Assembly (NCBI GenBank): GCA_903859705.1
Contig: CAIONQ010000087.1
Span: forward strand, 1-39,852
Reading direction: 5' to 3'
DNA from: an uncultured Chthonomonas sp.
GTDB lineage: Bacteria; Armatimonadota; Chthonomonadetes; Chthonomonadales; Chthonomonadaceae
DNA: 39,852 bases
Shown here: piece after piece, positions 25,362 through 34,500 of the stretch
Layout of the letters: the number at the start of each line of letters is the position of its first letter
How positions within the stretch are numbered: the stretch's first letter is position 1
Made by a program: the position numbers and the translations under genes
The notes under the pieces: model-generated
What the model saw: the letters and a program-made list of their open reading frames with translations, nothing else
Databases searched by the model: none
What the model was told of the DNA's origin: nothing

Positions 25362-26490
25362 TCTGGAACCCGGAAAACTGGCCGCTGCAGAGCTGGAAGA
25401 AGAGAACCTCACTGGCCCGGATTTGGGCAGCTTGAGCTACCGGCAGCTGGTTTGGCGCAGCTTTAGAAAAAGCCGCCTTGCAATGATTGGCGCCATTGTG
25501 CTGGCTGTGCTATATACGGTTACCCTGTTTGCAGACTTTTTTGCGCCCTACAACTACACCACCGATAACATGCTGATGCGCTATGTGCCGCCCACGCAAA
25601 TTCACATAAAGGCAGCAGATGGCCTGCATTTGCCGTTTGTGTATGCCCTGCGCCGCACCCGCGATCCCGAAACTCTGGAACTGAGCTATGCCGAAGATAC
25701 CAGCAAAAGGTACTCGGTAACGCTGTTTCACAGGGGCGATTCTTACCGGTTGTTTGGTGTGCTGCCGGGCAGCATACGGCTTATTGGCTCGGATGGCCCG
25801 TTCTACCTGGTAGGTACCGATCGTATGGGGCGCGATCTGTTTTCGCGCATTCTATACGGGGGCCGCGTTTCGCTTACGGTTGGCCTTGTTGGCGTGTTTA
25901 TCAGCATCATTCTCGGCTCTTTGCTGGGTATCTACTCCGGGTACCGTGGCGGTGTTGCCGATGTTGTTATACAGCGCGTTATCGAGCTATTAAGCGCCTT
26001 CCCCAGCATACCTTTGTGGATGGCGCTGGCCGCCAGCCTGCCCGCCACTTGGACGCCGATACAGGTGTATTTTGGCATTACGGTAATACTCTCCATGCTT
26101 GGCTGGGGTAACCTGGCGCGGCAGGTGCGCGGAAAAATACTCTCCTCTCGCGAGGCAGATTATGTGCTTGCTGCCCGGGCATCCGGCGCAAGCCACTGGC
26201 ACATCATAACCCGGCATCTGGCGCCTACTGCCTACAGCCACATTATTATTGTGGCCACTCTGGCCATACCGGGAATGATACTGGGCGAAACGGCACTTAG
26301 CTTTCTTGGGCTGGGCATACGCCCACCCATGACCAGCTGGGGAGTGTTGTTAGAAGAGGCTCAGCGCGTAACGGTGGTGCTGCACAACCCATGGCTGTTA
26401 ACCGCATCGCTGCCAGTTGTGATGGTGGTAATTGCGTTTAATTTTGTGGGGGATGCCCTGCGTGATGCCGCAGACCCATACTCTGCATAA
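25354..26490 (+). CDS. peptide ABC transporter permease, OppC/DppC type
   Basis: The second membrane permease, 378 residues. The ATG at 25354 has a GAGG site seven bases upstream within the previous gene. After the first helix there is an unusually long periplasmic segment (roughly residues 60-140) before GTDRMGRDLFSRILYGGRVSLTVG, the conserved DppC start of the transmembrane core. The EAA loop is ADYVLAARASGASHWHIITRHLAP. It ends the operon. No T-rich terminator is visible before the tRNA promoter about 60 bases downstream. Confidence 0.94.
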   Translation: MSNLEPGKLAAAELEEENLTGPDLGSLSYRQLVWRSFRKSRLAMIGAIVLAVLYTVTLFADFFAPYNYTTDNMLMRYVPPTQIHIKAADGLHLPFVYALRRTRDPETLELSYAEDTSKRYSVTLFHRGDSYRLFGVLPGSIRLIGSDGPFYLVGTDRMGRDLFSRILYGGRVSLTVGLVGVFISIILGSLLGIYSGYRGGVADVVIQRVIELLSAFPSIPLWMALAASLPATWTPIQVYFGITVILSMLGWGNLARQVRGKILSSREADYVLAARASGASHWHIITRHLAPTAYSHIIIVATLAIPGMILGETALSFLGLGIRPPMTSWGVLLEEAQRVTVVLHNPWLLTASLPVVMVVIAFNFVGDALRDAADPYSA

Positions 26491-26548
26491 ATTCAAAACC
26501 CGGCCGTAATGGCTCAAGCCACCGTTCTGATTCCAATTGAGCTCACCC

Positions 26549-26578
26549 TTGCGCGCAGGCAGGGGGCTGTGGTAGAAT
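26549..26578 (+). promoter_or_regulatory. putative promoter of the tRNA-Met gene
   Basis: TTGCGC (26549-26554) and TAGAAT (26573-26578), spaced 18 bases apart, lie about 12 bases before the mature tRNA 5' end. This arrangement allows a short leader that RNase P would remove. Confidence 0.5.
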
Positions 26579-26589
26579 AAACGCGTTTC

Positions 26590-26666
26590 GGCAGAGTAGC
26601 TCAGTTGGTTAGAGCACACGGTTCATACCCGTGTTGTCCAGAGTTCGAGTCTCTGCTCTGCTACCA
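26590..26666 (+). tRNA. tRNA-Met (anticodon CAT)
   Basis: The 77 bases fold into a full cloverleaf. The 7-bp acceptor stem has a terminal G-T pair (26590-26596 with 26656-26662). The D stem is GCTC/GAGC, the anticodon stem CACGG/CCGTG with loop TTCATAC, and the T stem CAGAG/CTCTG with loop TTCGAGT. A73 and an encoded CCA follow. The anticodon stem lacks the three consecutive G-C pairs of initiator tRNA, so this is an elongator. A lysidine-modified tRNA-Ile with the same CAT anticodon cannot be excluded by eye. Confidence 0.95.
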
Positions 26667-26681
26667 ATTCACAGCAAACAG

Positions 26682-26707
26682 GCGTGGGCATAAGCCCACG
26701 CTTTTTT
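26682..26707 (+). terminator. intrinsic terminator of the tRNA gene
   Basis: GCGTGGGC (26682-26689), loop ATAA, GCCCACGC (26694-26701), then six T residues. It lies 15 bases past the CCA end. Confidence 0.9.
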
Positions 26708-26725
26708 GTTATTCTGAGTGATTAA

Positions 26726-26743
26726 AAGTGCCCCTCAGTCCCC
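26726..26743 (+). repeat. left copy of the 18-bp direct repeat flanking the primase-helicase gene
   Basis: AAGTGCCCCTCAGTCCCC is identical at 26726-26743 and 29229-29246. The two copies enclose one gene and almost nothing else. This copy lies 59 bases past the tRNA and 33 bases before the ATG of the enclosed gene. No third copy was noticed in the window. Confidence 0.85.
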
Positions 26744-26776
26744 GAAAATTTGAGTTGCGTATCCACACATGCTGCC

Positions 26777-29224
26777 ATGGATAACCCATCCGATCCTAAA
26801 GAGGTTCTGGTTCGAATAGAGGAGCTCAAGTACCGGCTTGAGACACTCGACTTTGAACGTACCAACATTCAGCGGCAATTAGAGCTGCTTACGAATCTCT
26901 TGAACGCCCCGGCTCCCATAAAACCCGCGCAGTCAGAGTTATCTCCAGACGCCAAACTCACTCTGTTTCGAAGGCTTTTTCGTGGGCGTGAAGATGTTTA
27001 TGCTCGCCGGTGGGTAAGTGCTAAAACTGGCAAGGCGGGTTATTCCCCTGTATGTGAGGGCGGATGGCAGGCACATACGCAACCGATAGCCGAACGCAAA
27101 TACCTTCCATTAGATGATGCTATCATTCGTGCTCACCTTCGTGGTGATGATCCAGATTGGCGTGGACGTGACTTTGTAGTGGGTGTTTACCCGCTGCTTT
27201 TGGATGAGACTTGCTGGTTTGTAGCGGCCGATTTTGACAAAGCTGGTTGGCAAAAGGATGCCCGTGCTTATGCAGATACATGCGCTTTGCTTGGAATCTC
27301 TGCCGCAGTTGAGCGATCAAGATCTGGGAATGGGGCACATGTATGGGTCTTCTTTGAACAACCTGTTCCCGCCGTGCTTGCCCGCAAACTGGGCACGCTG
27401 GTACTAACCAGGGCAATGGAAATGCGACCGGATATTGGCCTTGATTCCTACGACAGGCTGTTTCCTAACCAGGATACGATGCCCTCTGGCAATTTTGGCA
27501 ATCTCATTGCCCTGCCGTTGCAGGGGCTCGCTCGAAAACATGGCAATAGCGTTTTTGTGGATGCAGAATTCAATCCATATCCAGATCAAATTGCTTTCCT
27601 TGCAACCGTTGAACTAACTCCCCTGAACCGTTTATGCCGCATCGTAGAAGAAGCCGGCAAAAACGGACAAATAGTTGGCGTTAGAATGGTTTACACCGAT
27701 GAGGATGCCGCTGAGCCCTGGAATGCGCTGCCTACAGCTATCTCAAAGAAGCTAACGATTTCTGAGCCCCTTCCAGAGAAGATATCTGTAGTTATCGGAA
27801 ATCAGATTTATGTAGACAAAACAAACTTGCCGCCACGCCTCATCAATGCTCTTATCCGCACGGCAGCATTTCAAAACCCAGAGTTTTATAAAGCACAGGC
27901 AATGAGGTTTCCAACATTTGGTAAACCCAGGGTCATCGCATGCGCAGAAGACTTTCCGGGGCATATTGGGCTACCTCGTGGCTGCCAGGATGAAATAAGT
28001 CATTTGTTTTCAGATCTCGGAGTAGCTGTAGATTGGATGGATGAACGTTATCCTGGCCAGCCGATAGATGTACAGTTTCTTGGAACGCTGCGGCCCGAAC
28101 AGGAAGCAGTATGCGAGAAGCTATTGGAGCACGAAACTGGAGTACTGGCAGCAACTACAGCATTTGGGAAGACAGTTATTGCAGCAAACTTAATTGCTGC
28201 CCGCAAAGTAAACACGCTTATTTTGGTGCACCGCCAGCAGTTGATGGATCAGTGGGTAGAACGATTGGCAGAGTTCCTATCTATAGAGCGTAAGCAGATT
28301 GGCACAATAGGTGGTGGTAAACGCAAACCATCAGGCATTGTTGATGTTGCGCTGATACAATCTATGCATCCTGGTGGCACGGTAGATAATATCATTAGAG
28401 ATTACGGTCACCTTGTAGTGGACGAGTGCCACCACCTTTCAGCACATAGTTTTGAGCAAGTGGCTCGAGCCTGCAGGGCAAGGTTTATAACTGGCCTCTC
28501 GGCTACAACAACGCGTAAAGATGGGCACCATCCAATAATCTTTATGCAGTGCGGCCCAATTCGTTACACAGTAGATGCCCGGCAGCAGGCTGCCGAGAGG
28601 CCATTTAACCACAGAGTAATAGTGCGTTCCACACGCTTTGCAGAAGGTGTTGAACTTACCGACACGTCAATCCAGGCCATCTATAACCAGTTATCCCGAG
28701 ATCAGCGGCGCAACCAGCAAATAGTTGATGATGTATGCACGGCCCATAAGCAAGGCAGATCTGCGCTGGTGCTTACAGAGAGAACAGAACACCTGGATAA
28801 CCTGTTGGAACTGCTACAACCGCACATTCCGAACCTTATTGTAATGAAAGGCGGAATGGGTCGGAAGCAACGCCAGAGCATAAAAGAGCAAATAGATGCG
28901 CAACCCGAGGGGCAGCCACGCCTGATACTTAGCACCGGAAAATATGTGGGCGAGGGCTTTGATGATGCAAGGCTTGATACCCTTTTCCTGGTTATGCCAG
29001 TGTCATGGCGCGGAACATTGGCCCAGTACGCTGGCCGCCTGCACAGGCTTCATCACAACAAAACAGAAGTCCAGGTCTACGACTATGTAGATTCTAATCT
29101 GCCGATGCTGACCCGTATGTTTGAGCGGCGTGTTAAGGGTTACAGGGCAATAGGATATCAAGTTGCCCCGATGTTGAATGATCTGACACTTGAATCGGAC
29201 CTGCAATTAACTGCCCCACAGTAA
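26777..29224 (+). CDS. archaeo-eukaryotic-primase / SF2 helicase fusion, TOTE-conflict type
   Basis: A large cytoplasmic fusion of 815 residues. Residues 8-45 form a coiled coil. About 55-300 are an archaeo-eukaryotic primase domain with DFD (Asp152, Asp154), SGNGAHVW (183-190) and FPNQD (229-233), the metal and nucleotide motifs of that family, as I remember them from the TOTE conflict-system primases. About 435-790 are an SF2 helicase: Walker A TTAFGKT (460-466), DECH box (549-552), LSATTTR, and motif VI in YAGRLHRL. All motifs are intact. I chose the ATG at 26777; a TTG at 26750 would add nine residues. No good ribosome site is visible for either. TOTE proteins are proposed to act in conflicts between mobile elements and hosts. 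Here the partner endonuclease of the classical system is absent. The gene is less GC-rich than its neighbours. Confidence 0.9.
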   Translation: MDNPSDPKEVLVRIEELKYRLETLDFERTNIQRQLELLTNLLNAPAPIKPAQSELSPDAKLTLFRRLFRGREDVYARRWVSAKTGKAGYSPVCEGGWQAHTQPIAERKYLPLDDAIIRAHLRGDDPDWRGRDFVVGVYPLLLDETCWFVAADFDKAGWQKDARAYADTCALLGISAAVERSRSGNGAHVWVFFEQPVPAVLARKLGTLVLTRAMEMRPDIGLDSYDRLFPNQDTMPSGNFGNLIALPLQGLARKHGNSVFVDAEFNPYPDQIAFLATVELTPLNRLCRIVEEAGKNGQIVGVRMVYTDEDAAEPWNALPTAISKKLTISEPLPEKISVVIGNQIYVDKTNLPPRLINALIRTAAFQNPEFYKAQAMRFPTFGKPRVIACAEDFPGHIGLPRGCQDEISHLFSDLGVAVDWMDERYPGQPIDVQFLGTLRPEQEAVCEKLLEHETGVLAATTAFGKTVIAANLIAARKVNTLILVHRQQLMDQWVERLAEFLSIERKQIGTIGGGKRKPSGIVDVALIQSMHPGGTVDNIIRDYGHLVVDECHHLSAHSFEQVARACRARFITGLSATTTRKDGHHPIIFMQCGPIRYTVDARQQAAERPFNHRVIVRSTRFAEGVELTDTSIQAIYNQLSRDQRRNQQIVDDVCTAHKQGRSALVLTERTEHLDNLLELLQPHIPNLIVMKGGMGRKQRQSIKEQIDAQPEGQPRLILSTGKYVGEGFDDARLDTLFLVMPVSWRGTLAQYAGRLHRLHHNKTEVQVYDYVDSNLPMLTRMFERRVKGYRAIGYQVAPMLNDLTLESDLQLTAPQ

Positions 29225-29228
29225 CTGC

Positions 29229-29246
29229 AAGTGCCCCTCAGTCCCC
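29229..29246 (+). repeat. right copy of the 18-bp direct repeat
   Basis: Identical to 26726-26743. It begins four bases after the stop codon of the primase-helicase gene. It also contains the stop codon (29238-29240, minus strand) and last codons of the neighbouring 73-codon gene. The last 14 coding bases of the primase-helicase end contain TGCCCCACAGT, a near match to TGCCCCTCAGT of the repeat itself. Confidence 0.85.
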
Positions 29247-29459
29247 ATGCCGCCATATTTCAGAACCAGCCAGGTAGGTAATAATATCTGGAACCGGTTT
29301 GCCTATTTTATCAGAACACTCTTTAATCCTGTTTGCCAGGGCCCAAATTGAGAGGAAGCAGGCCGCTATTTCGTCTGAATCTTCTGCCTCTGGAGACTCT
29401 TTTACGTAACTTACGCCTATCTGGGGCCTTACAATATTACAGATCACCTGTTCTGCCAT
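29238..29459 (-). CDS. small hypothetical protein ending inside the 18-bp repeat
   Basis: This 73-residue protein begins at an ATG preceded by AGGGAGA with good spacing. It is helical, acidic in the middle (PEAEDSDE) and has no signal peptide or membrane segment. No family is recognised. It follows the next upstream gene by 13 bases on the same strand, so the two probably form an operon. Its stop codon TGA and last two codons lie within the right copy of the 18-bp repeat, so its reading frame survived the neighbouring insertion unaltered. Confidence 0.65.
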   Translation of the reverse strand: MAEQVICNIVRPQIGVSYVKESPEAEDSDEIAACFLSIWALANRIKECSDKIGKPVPDIITYLAGSEIWRHGD

Positions 29460-29472
29460 CTCGCTCTCCCTG

Positions 29473-29898
29473 TTAAATTGCGCGCATGCGGTTGTTCTTA
29501 GGGTTGCTCTCTACCTCTGCCAGGCCAAGGTGTTTCAGAACGGGTGGCACGTACATGCCGAAGCGCCCTCGAAAACCTTTTTTAATGCCGTACCAGCCGC
29601 CAACGGGGTTGTCTTCTGCGCGCCCCCATGCCTCAACGGTGCCAGGGGCAGCAGGTTTTTGCTCATCGGCGCTACCAAGCAGCATCCAATCGCCATGCTC
29701 TTTTAGCATGGCATGCAGGTCTTCAATACATCGCAACTGATACAGCAACTTTGTGCTGCCAACCTGCACAACCAGCGCGGGCGGATCCAGAGTTTCATCT
29801 CGATACGCCGTGTACTCGGATGATCCGGGGGGCGTTTTCAATACCCACGGGCTTGTTTTGGTACCTTCGCCAGTAACGGTGGATTCTTCTTGCGGCAT
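29473..29898 (-). CDS. conserved hypothetical protein (recalled as DUF6855)
   Basis: A soluble 141-residue protein. I recognise the family from memory by its strict pattern: GTKTSPWVLKTPPGSSEY near residue 12, DPPALVVQVGSTKLLY, IEDLHAMLKEHGDW, GTVEAWGRAEDNPVGGWYG and a terminal LGLAEVESNPKNNRMRA. I recall it as DUF6855, unverified. It is found as a stand-alone small protein in many soil bacteria, and no function is known. The ATG at 29898 has no strong ribosome site. It heads the two-gene operon with the 73-codon gene. Confidence 0.8.
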   Translation of the reverse strand: MPQEESTVTGEGTKTSPWVLKTPPGSSEYTAYRDETLDPPALVVQVGSTKLLYQLRCIEDLHAMLKEHGDWMLLGSADEQKPAAPGTVEAWGRAEDNPVGGWYGIKKGFRGRFGMYVPPVLKHLGLAEVESNPKNNRMRAI

Positions 29899-30013
29899 GC
29901 CGTATGCTCCATTTCTACAAAATCATGGTTGATTGCAGCAATAACTAAACTGTTATTAACCGTGCTATTCCATAGCTCTGCACAAGAGTCCTGTTCTTAC
30001 CCACAAGCTGGCA

Positions 30014-31489
30014 TCAGGCAATTATCTCTTTTATTATCTTACTGGGTTCAACGCCACTGAGGCGGGCATCCAACCCCAAAAACTTAATGGTAAACCGCTC
30101 GTGATCTATGCCACACAGCCGAAGCATGGTGGCATGCAGATCATGCATGGTTACCACATTTTCTACCGAGTTGTATCCCAGTTCATCCGTTGCACCGTAG
30201 GTTATACCGGGCTTTATTCCGCCGCCCGCCATCCAGATAGAGAAGCTCTTAATGTGGTGATCGCGGCCGGTGCCCTGGCCCATTGGCGTGCGGCCAAACT
30301 CGCCGCCCCATATCACCAGCGTATCTTCCAGCATCCCTCGCCGCTTCAAATCTGTAATTAGCGCCGCGCTGGCGCGGTCGGTTTCTTCGGCAGCATTGGG
30401 GATGCCATGCTCAATATCGCCATGGTGATCCCAGCCGCGATGGTACAGCTGTATGAATCGCGCTCCGCGCTCCGCAAGCCTGCGGGCCAGCAGGCAGTTG
30501 GAGGCAAAAGTGCCATCTCCCGGGCGCTTTACTCCGTACAGATCCAGTACCTCTTGCGGCTCTTTGGACATATCTGTAAGATCAGGAATGCTGCTTTGCA
30601 TTCGGAAGGCCAGCTCGTACTGTGCAATACGAGTCTGCAATTCTGGATCGTGCTTCTCTGCATTTAGCATGCCGTTCAGCCGCTTTATTTCATCCACCAC
30701 CAGGCGCTGTGTGCTCTGGCAAACGCCTTCCGGGCTGCCCACATAGTGAACCGCATCTCCCCGGGTTTGAAACTGTACGCCCTGATACCGCCCGGGTAGG
30801 AAACCGCTGGACCACTGCCTGGCGCTAACCGGCTGGGCGCCACCGCGCCCCTGGCTTACCATAACCACGAAGCCGGGCAGATTATCGGATGCGGCACCCA
30901 GCCCGTAAAGAAGCCAGCTGCCCATACTCGGCCGACCCTTTAGGATGGAGCCAGAGTTCATAAAGGCCTGCGCAGGATCGTGGTTTATCTGCTCTGTAAT
31001 CATCGATCGCAGGATGCAGATATCATCTGCAACCCCGCCAATATGTGGGAAGTAGGTGGATATCTCCTGGCCAGATTTGCCCCACTTCTGAAACGTTGCC
31101 TTAGAGCCAAAGCACTTAAGCACGCTGCCCTGCAGTTGGGCAAGCTGCTGCCCCTTTGTTAACGATTGCGGGAAGGGCTGGCCGTGGAGCTCGTTGAGCT
31201 TTGGCTTATAATCCAGGGTTTCGAAGGCGCTGGGCCCGCCAGCCATGCACAGGTGAATAATGCGTTTGGCCCTTACGGGGAACTGTGGCTTTAAGATGGC
31301 TCCGTTGCCGGTCCAGCTCTTCTGAGCATCCGCCATTGCTGGCCCGCCAATGCTGCCCAGTGCGATGCCACCCAAACCGTAGGCGCTTTGCTGTAAGAAA
31401 GATCGGCGGCTGATGCTGCGCACAAACTCCTCTTCCGTTTCCAATTGTGGGTTTGCTTCGCTATTAAAAGGAAATACTGGCAGGTTCAT
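30014..31489 (-). CDS. DUF1501 Tat-exported protein, partner of the DUF1549/DUF1553 protein
   Basis: A 491-residue exported protein of the DUF1501 (sulfatase/phosphatase-like fold) family. I chose the ATG at 31489 because a GGAG site lies 12 bases upstream; a TTG at 31543 is the alternative and would sit against the previous stop. Arg28-Arg29 in ISRRSFLQQS followed by a Gly/Ala-rich hydrophobic stretch is a textbook twin-arginine signal. Typical family motifs are FIQLYHRGWDHHGDIEHGI, LVIWGGEFGRTP and RDHHIKSFSIWMAGGGIKPG. It is encoded downstream of the PSCyt/DUF1549/DUF1553 gene, the arrangement repeated many times in Planctomycetes and Verrucomicrobia. The pair is thought to act on polysaccharides at the cell surface, but the reaction is not established. 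Confidence 0.92.
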   Translation of the reverse strand: MNLPVFPFNSEANPQLETEEEFVRSISRRSFLQQSAYGLGGIALGSIGGPAMADAQKSWTGNGAILKPQFPVRAKRIIHLCMAGGPSAFETLDYKPKLNELHGQPFPQSLTKGQQLAQLQGSVLKCFGSKATFQKWGKSGQEISTYFPHIGGVADDICILRSMITEQINHDPAQAFMNSGSILKGRPSMGSWLLYGLGAASDNLPGFVVMVSQGRGGAQPVSARQWSSGFLPGRYQGVQFQTRGDAVHYVGSPEGVCQSTQRLVVDEIKRLNGMLNAEKHDPELQTRIAQYELAFRMQSSIPDLTDMSKEPQEVLDLYGVKRPGDGTFASNCLLARRLAERGARFIQLYHRGWDHHGDIEHGIPNAAEETDRASAALITDLKRRGMLEDTLVIWGGEFGRTPMGQGTGRDHHIKSFSIWMAGGGIKPGITYGATDELGYNSVENVVTMHDLHATMLRLCGIDHERFTIKFLGLDARLSGVEPSKIIKEIIA

Positions 31490-31543
31490 CTTCTCTATTT
31501 GCTCCTCTGCGCACCGGCTGGTGCGCGGGATACTTAAAGGCAA

Positions 31544-34500
31544 TCAGTACCGGGTAATGGTTTCGTGCAGGTTAAGCACCACGCGGCAAACGCTGCTCCA
31601 TGCCGCCAGCGTAATGGCATCGCATCCGGCTGGATCCGAAGCATTGCCCACCTTTATCAGCTTATCGGCATCCTCTGGGCGGTCTTTATAAGCTGTGGTA
31701 ACCTGCTTAAGAAAGGCCAGCAGAGAGCTTTTTTCTGCGGGTTTAGGAGAGCGTGCAACTGCCCGCTGGAAGAGCGCCTCTATTCGGGCATCATCCGAAG
31801 CGTACTTGCCCTGAAGCAGTCCGATGGCTGTAATGCGCGCCGCCTCTACAAATTCGGGATCGTTTAGCAGGGTAAGCGCCTGCTGCGGGGTGTTTGCGTT
31901 GGCGCGCTGGCCCACACAATCTTCTCGCGAGGGGGCATCGAAGTTGGCAAGCATGGGGTGCAAAAAAGTGCGCTGCCAGTGCATGTAAACGCCTCGGCGG
32001 TACTGCCTGTCGTTAGGGTCGGCAATATAATCCCTATCTGGAAACTGGATGTTGGTGTAGTAACCAGCTGGCTGATATGGGAAGCAAGAGGGACCCCCAA
32101 GCTCCGGGTTAAGCGCGCCGGCTATGCTCAGAGCGTTATCTCGCACCAGTTCTGCCTCCAATCGGCGGGCATTCTGGCTGGCAAGCAGGCGGTTGGCCGG
32201 GTCTATGTTCTTAAGCTCCTGGCGAGGCTGGCTGGATTGCCGGTAAGTAGAGCTGGTAACAATCAGCTTTACCATATGTTTTACATCCCAGCCGTTGGTT
32301 CTAAACTCGTTCGCAAGCCAATCCAGCAGTTCGGGATGGGTGGGCCACTCACCCTGCACACCCAGGTCTTCTCCCTGCCCGCTAATGCCAATTCCAAAAT
32401 ACTGCTTCCAGAGGCGGTTAACAAACACTCGTGCTGTCAGCGGATTTTCGGGAGATACCAGCCATTTTGCAAGATCCAGGCGAGTTAGTCTGCGGCCAGT
32501 AGGCACCGAGGCATGCGGCAGAAACTGCGGCACTGCCGGCTCTACAATGGGGCCAGATTCATCTTGCCAGTTGCCGCGCGCAAGTATGCGCATTACCAGC
32601 GGCTCCTTCTTGGCTTCGGTTACCATTACCGGGGTAATGCCTTCGCGGCAGTTAAATATCTGTTGATCCAGCCTGGTTAGCGTATCGTAACAGGCAGAAT
32701 CTGCGGCAGTGCCCTCTACGTATTGAACAGCGGCGCGCCTAATTGCCGGATTGTGCGCATCTGCCCCTGCCTGCAGCGCCTGCAGATCTTGCTTGAGAGT
32801 TGCCGGGATGGCACCCGTTCCGCAGTGATCTGGAACAAATGGGGAGAGGCTAACACTAAACTGCGTTACAGCAATTCGGGGCAGTGAAATGGAAACGGTA
32901 TCCTGCTCGGCAAGTTTGATGGGCTTTGCCAGCAGCCATGTGGAGGTGGCGGGCTGCGCCTCTTTATTAAGTGGAATGCGCCAGCCGCGCTGAACGCCAA
33001 TTTGGTCGTACCCATTTGCGTATCTTGGTTCCCAGCAGCTTGCGCTGGCATACCGTATGGCAATTTGCTCTCGTTTGCCGTCTACATGGTTAACGGCCAC
33101 AGCCAGCGCCACATCGGCATAGGGCATGCCCGCCCTCTTCAGGGTTGGGGCAGGCTGCCTGCCACCCAGCAACTGCAGTTTGACGGCGGCCACGCCGGGG
33201 GCGGTGGGTTTAAGCGTAAGGGTTACATCCCCGGCAAGGGCATCTTTAGTGGTAAGCACATTATCTTCCGAGCAATCCACTTGCGGGGCAGGTGTTGCGG
33301 CATCTACCACACCCCTGGCGTTGCGCCCAACCGTTTTTAAAGTGGGAAGCGGGCGCTCCCACCCATCCGGGTGGGCTACCACAAACGCAGAGGCCTGCTT
33401 AATCCACTCTGCCAGCTCTCTGGTTGCAGTGCCATCCCCTCGGCGGGCCTGTGCCACAGATGCCACGGCGGCATCCTGCTTCAGGCTCTGCTCTTTTGCG
33501 ATGCGCTGAAGCAAGTAGGGGCTGGTTACGTAAATCTCAGGCGAAAAGGGAGAATCGTTGGTAGTGCCTTTAAGATCCGGGTTGGGTGTGTAGCCGTAAT
33601 CCTCATACACTCCCCACTGTTTCATATCAGCAAAAAAGCAGCCCAGAGAGTAGAAATCGCGGGTGGTAATGGGATCGTACTTATGATCGTGGCACTCTGC
33701 GCAGGCAAACGTAGAGCCTAAAAATGCGAGGCTAACGGTTCGTACCCGATCGGCCTGGTACTTTGCAAGGTACTCCTTTGGCTGGGCACCACCCTCCCGG
33801 GTTACCATGTTCAGCCTGTTAAAGCAGGTGGCGGTTAGCTGCTCTGGTGTGGGGTTTGGCAGTAGGTCGCCGGCAATCTGCTCTATGGTGAACTTATCGA
33901 AAGGCTTGTTGTTGTTGAATGCGTTTATAACATAATCCCGATAGGGCCATGCATTCATGTTTTGATCGCCATGAAAGCCAACCGTATCGGCATAACGCAC
34001 AGAATCCAGCCACGGAATAGCCATGCGCTCGCCATAATGCGGCGATGCCAGCAGGCGGTTAACCAGCCTATCGTATGCATCTGGCCGGTTATCGTTTACA
34101 AAGGCTGTAACTTCGGCAGGGGTGGGCGGCAGGCCAATAATATCCAGAGATACGCGGCGGATGAGGGTGCGCCTATCTGCCTGAGGCGATGGCTTAATGC
34201 CCTTTTCGGATAGGCGCGCTGCAATAAAGTTATCGATAGGGCTGCGCAGCACAAAGCCAGGTGCCGAGGTGATGCGGGGTGTTGCCGGCTTTATTATGGG
34301 CGCATACGCCCAGTAGGGCTGATAGGGCGCCCCGGCCTCTACCCATTTCCGCAGCAGAGACTTCTGTTCTGCAGTAAGCGTTTTATGCGTGGATAGCGGG
34401 GGCATAACGGGTCCGTTGCCATTAATGCGCTGAATAAGGCTACTTTTATCCGGTTTGCCAGCAACTACCGCGCCGGTTTGCAGAGCAGAAGAGCGCTCAT

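Larger units (their letters stand above)
26744..29246 (+). mobile_element. putative single-gene inserted cassette (one repeat plus the primase-helicase gene)
   Basis: The unit from the end of the left 18-bp repeat to the end of the right repeat is 2503 bases and carries only the primase-helicase gene. Clean direct repeats with nothing spare outside the gene are what insertion at a short target with site duplication, or site-specific recombination between attachment sites, would leave. I find no integrase or transposase and no obvious inverted termini, so the mobilising enzyme must act in trans or be the helicase protein's own partner system. The element status is inferred. Confidence 0.5.

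Noticed and set aside
26744-29246. classical transposon with terminal inverted repeats
   Set aside because: I searched the ends by eye and saw no matching inverted termini or transposase; only direct repeats are present.
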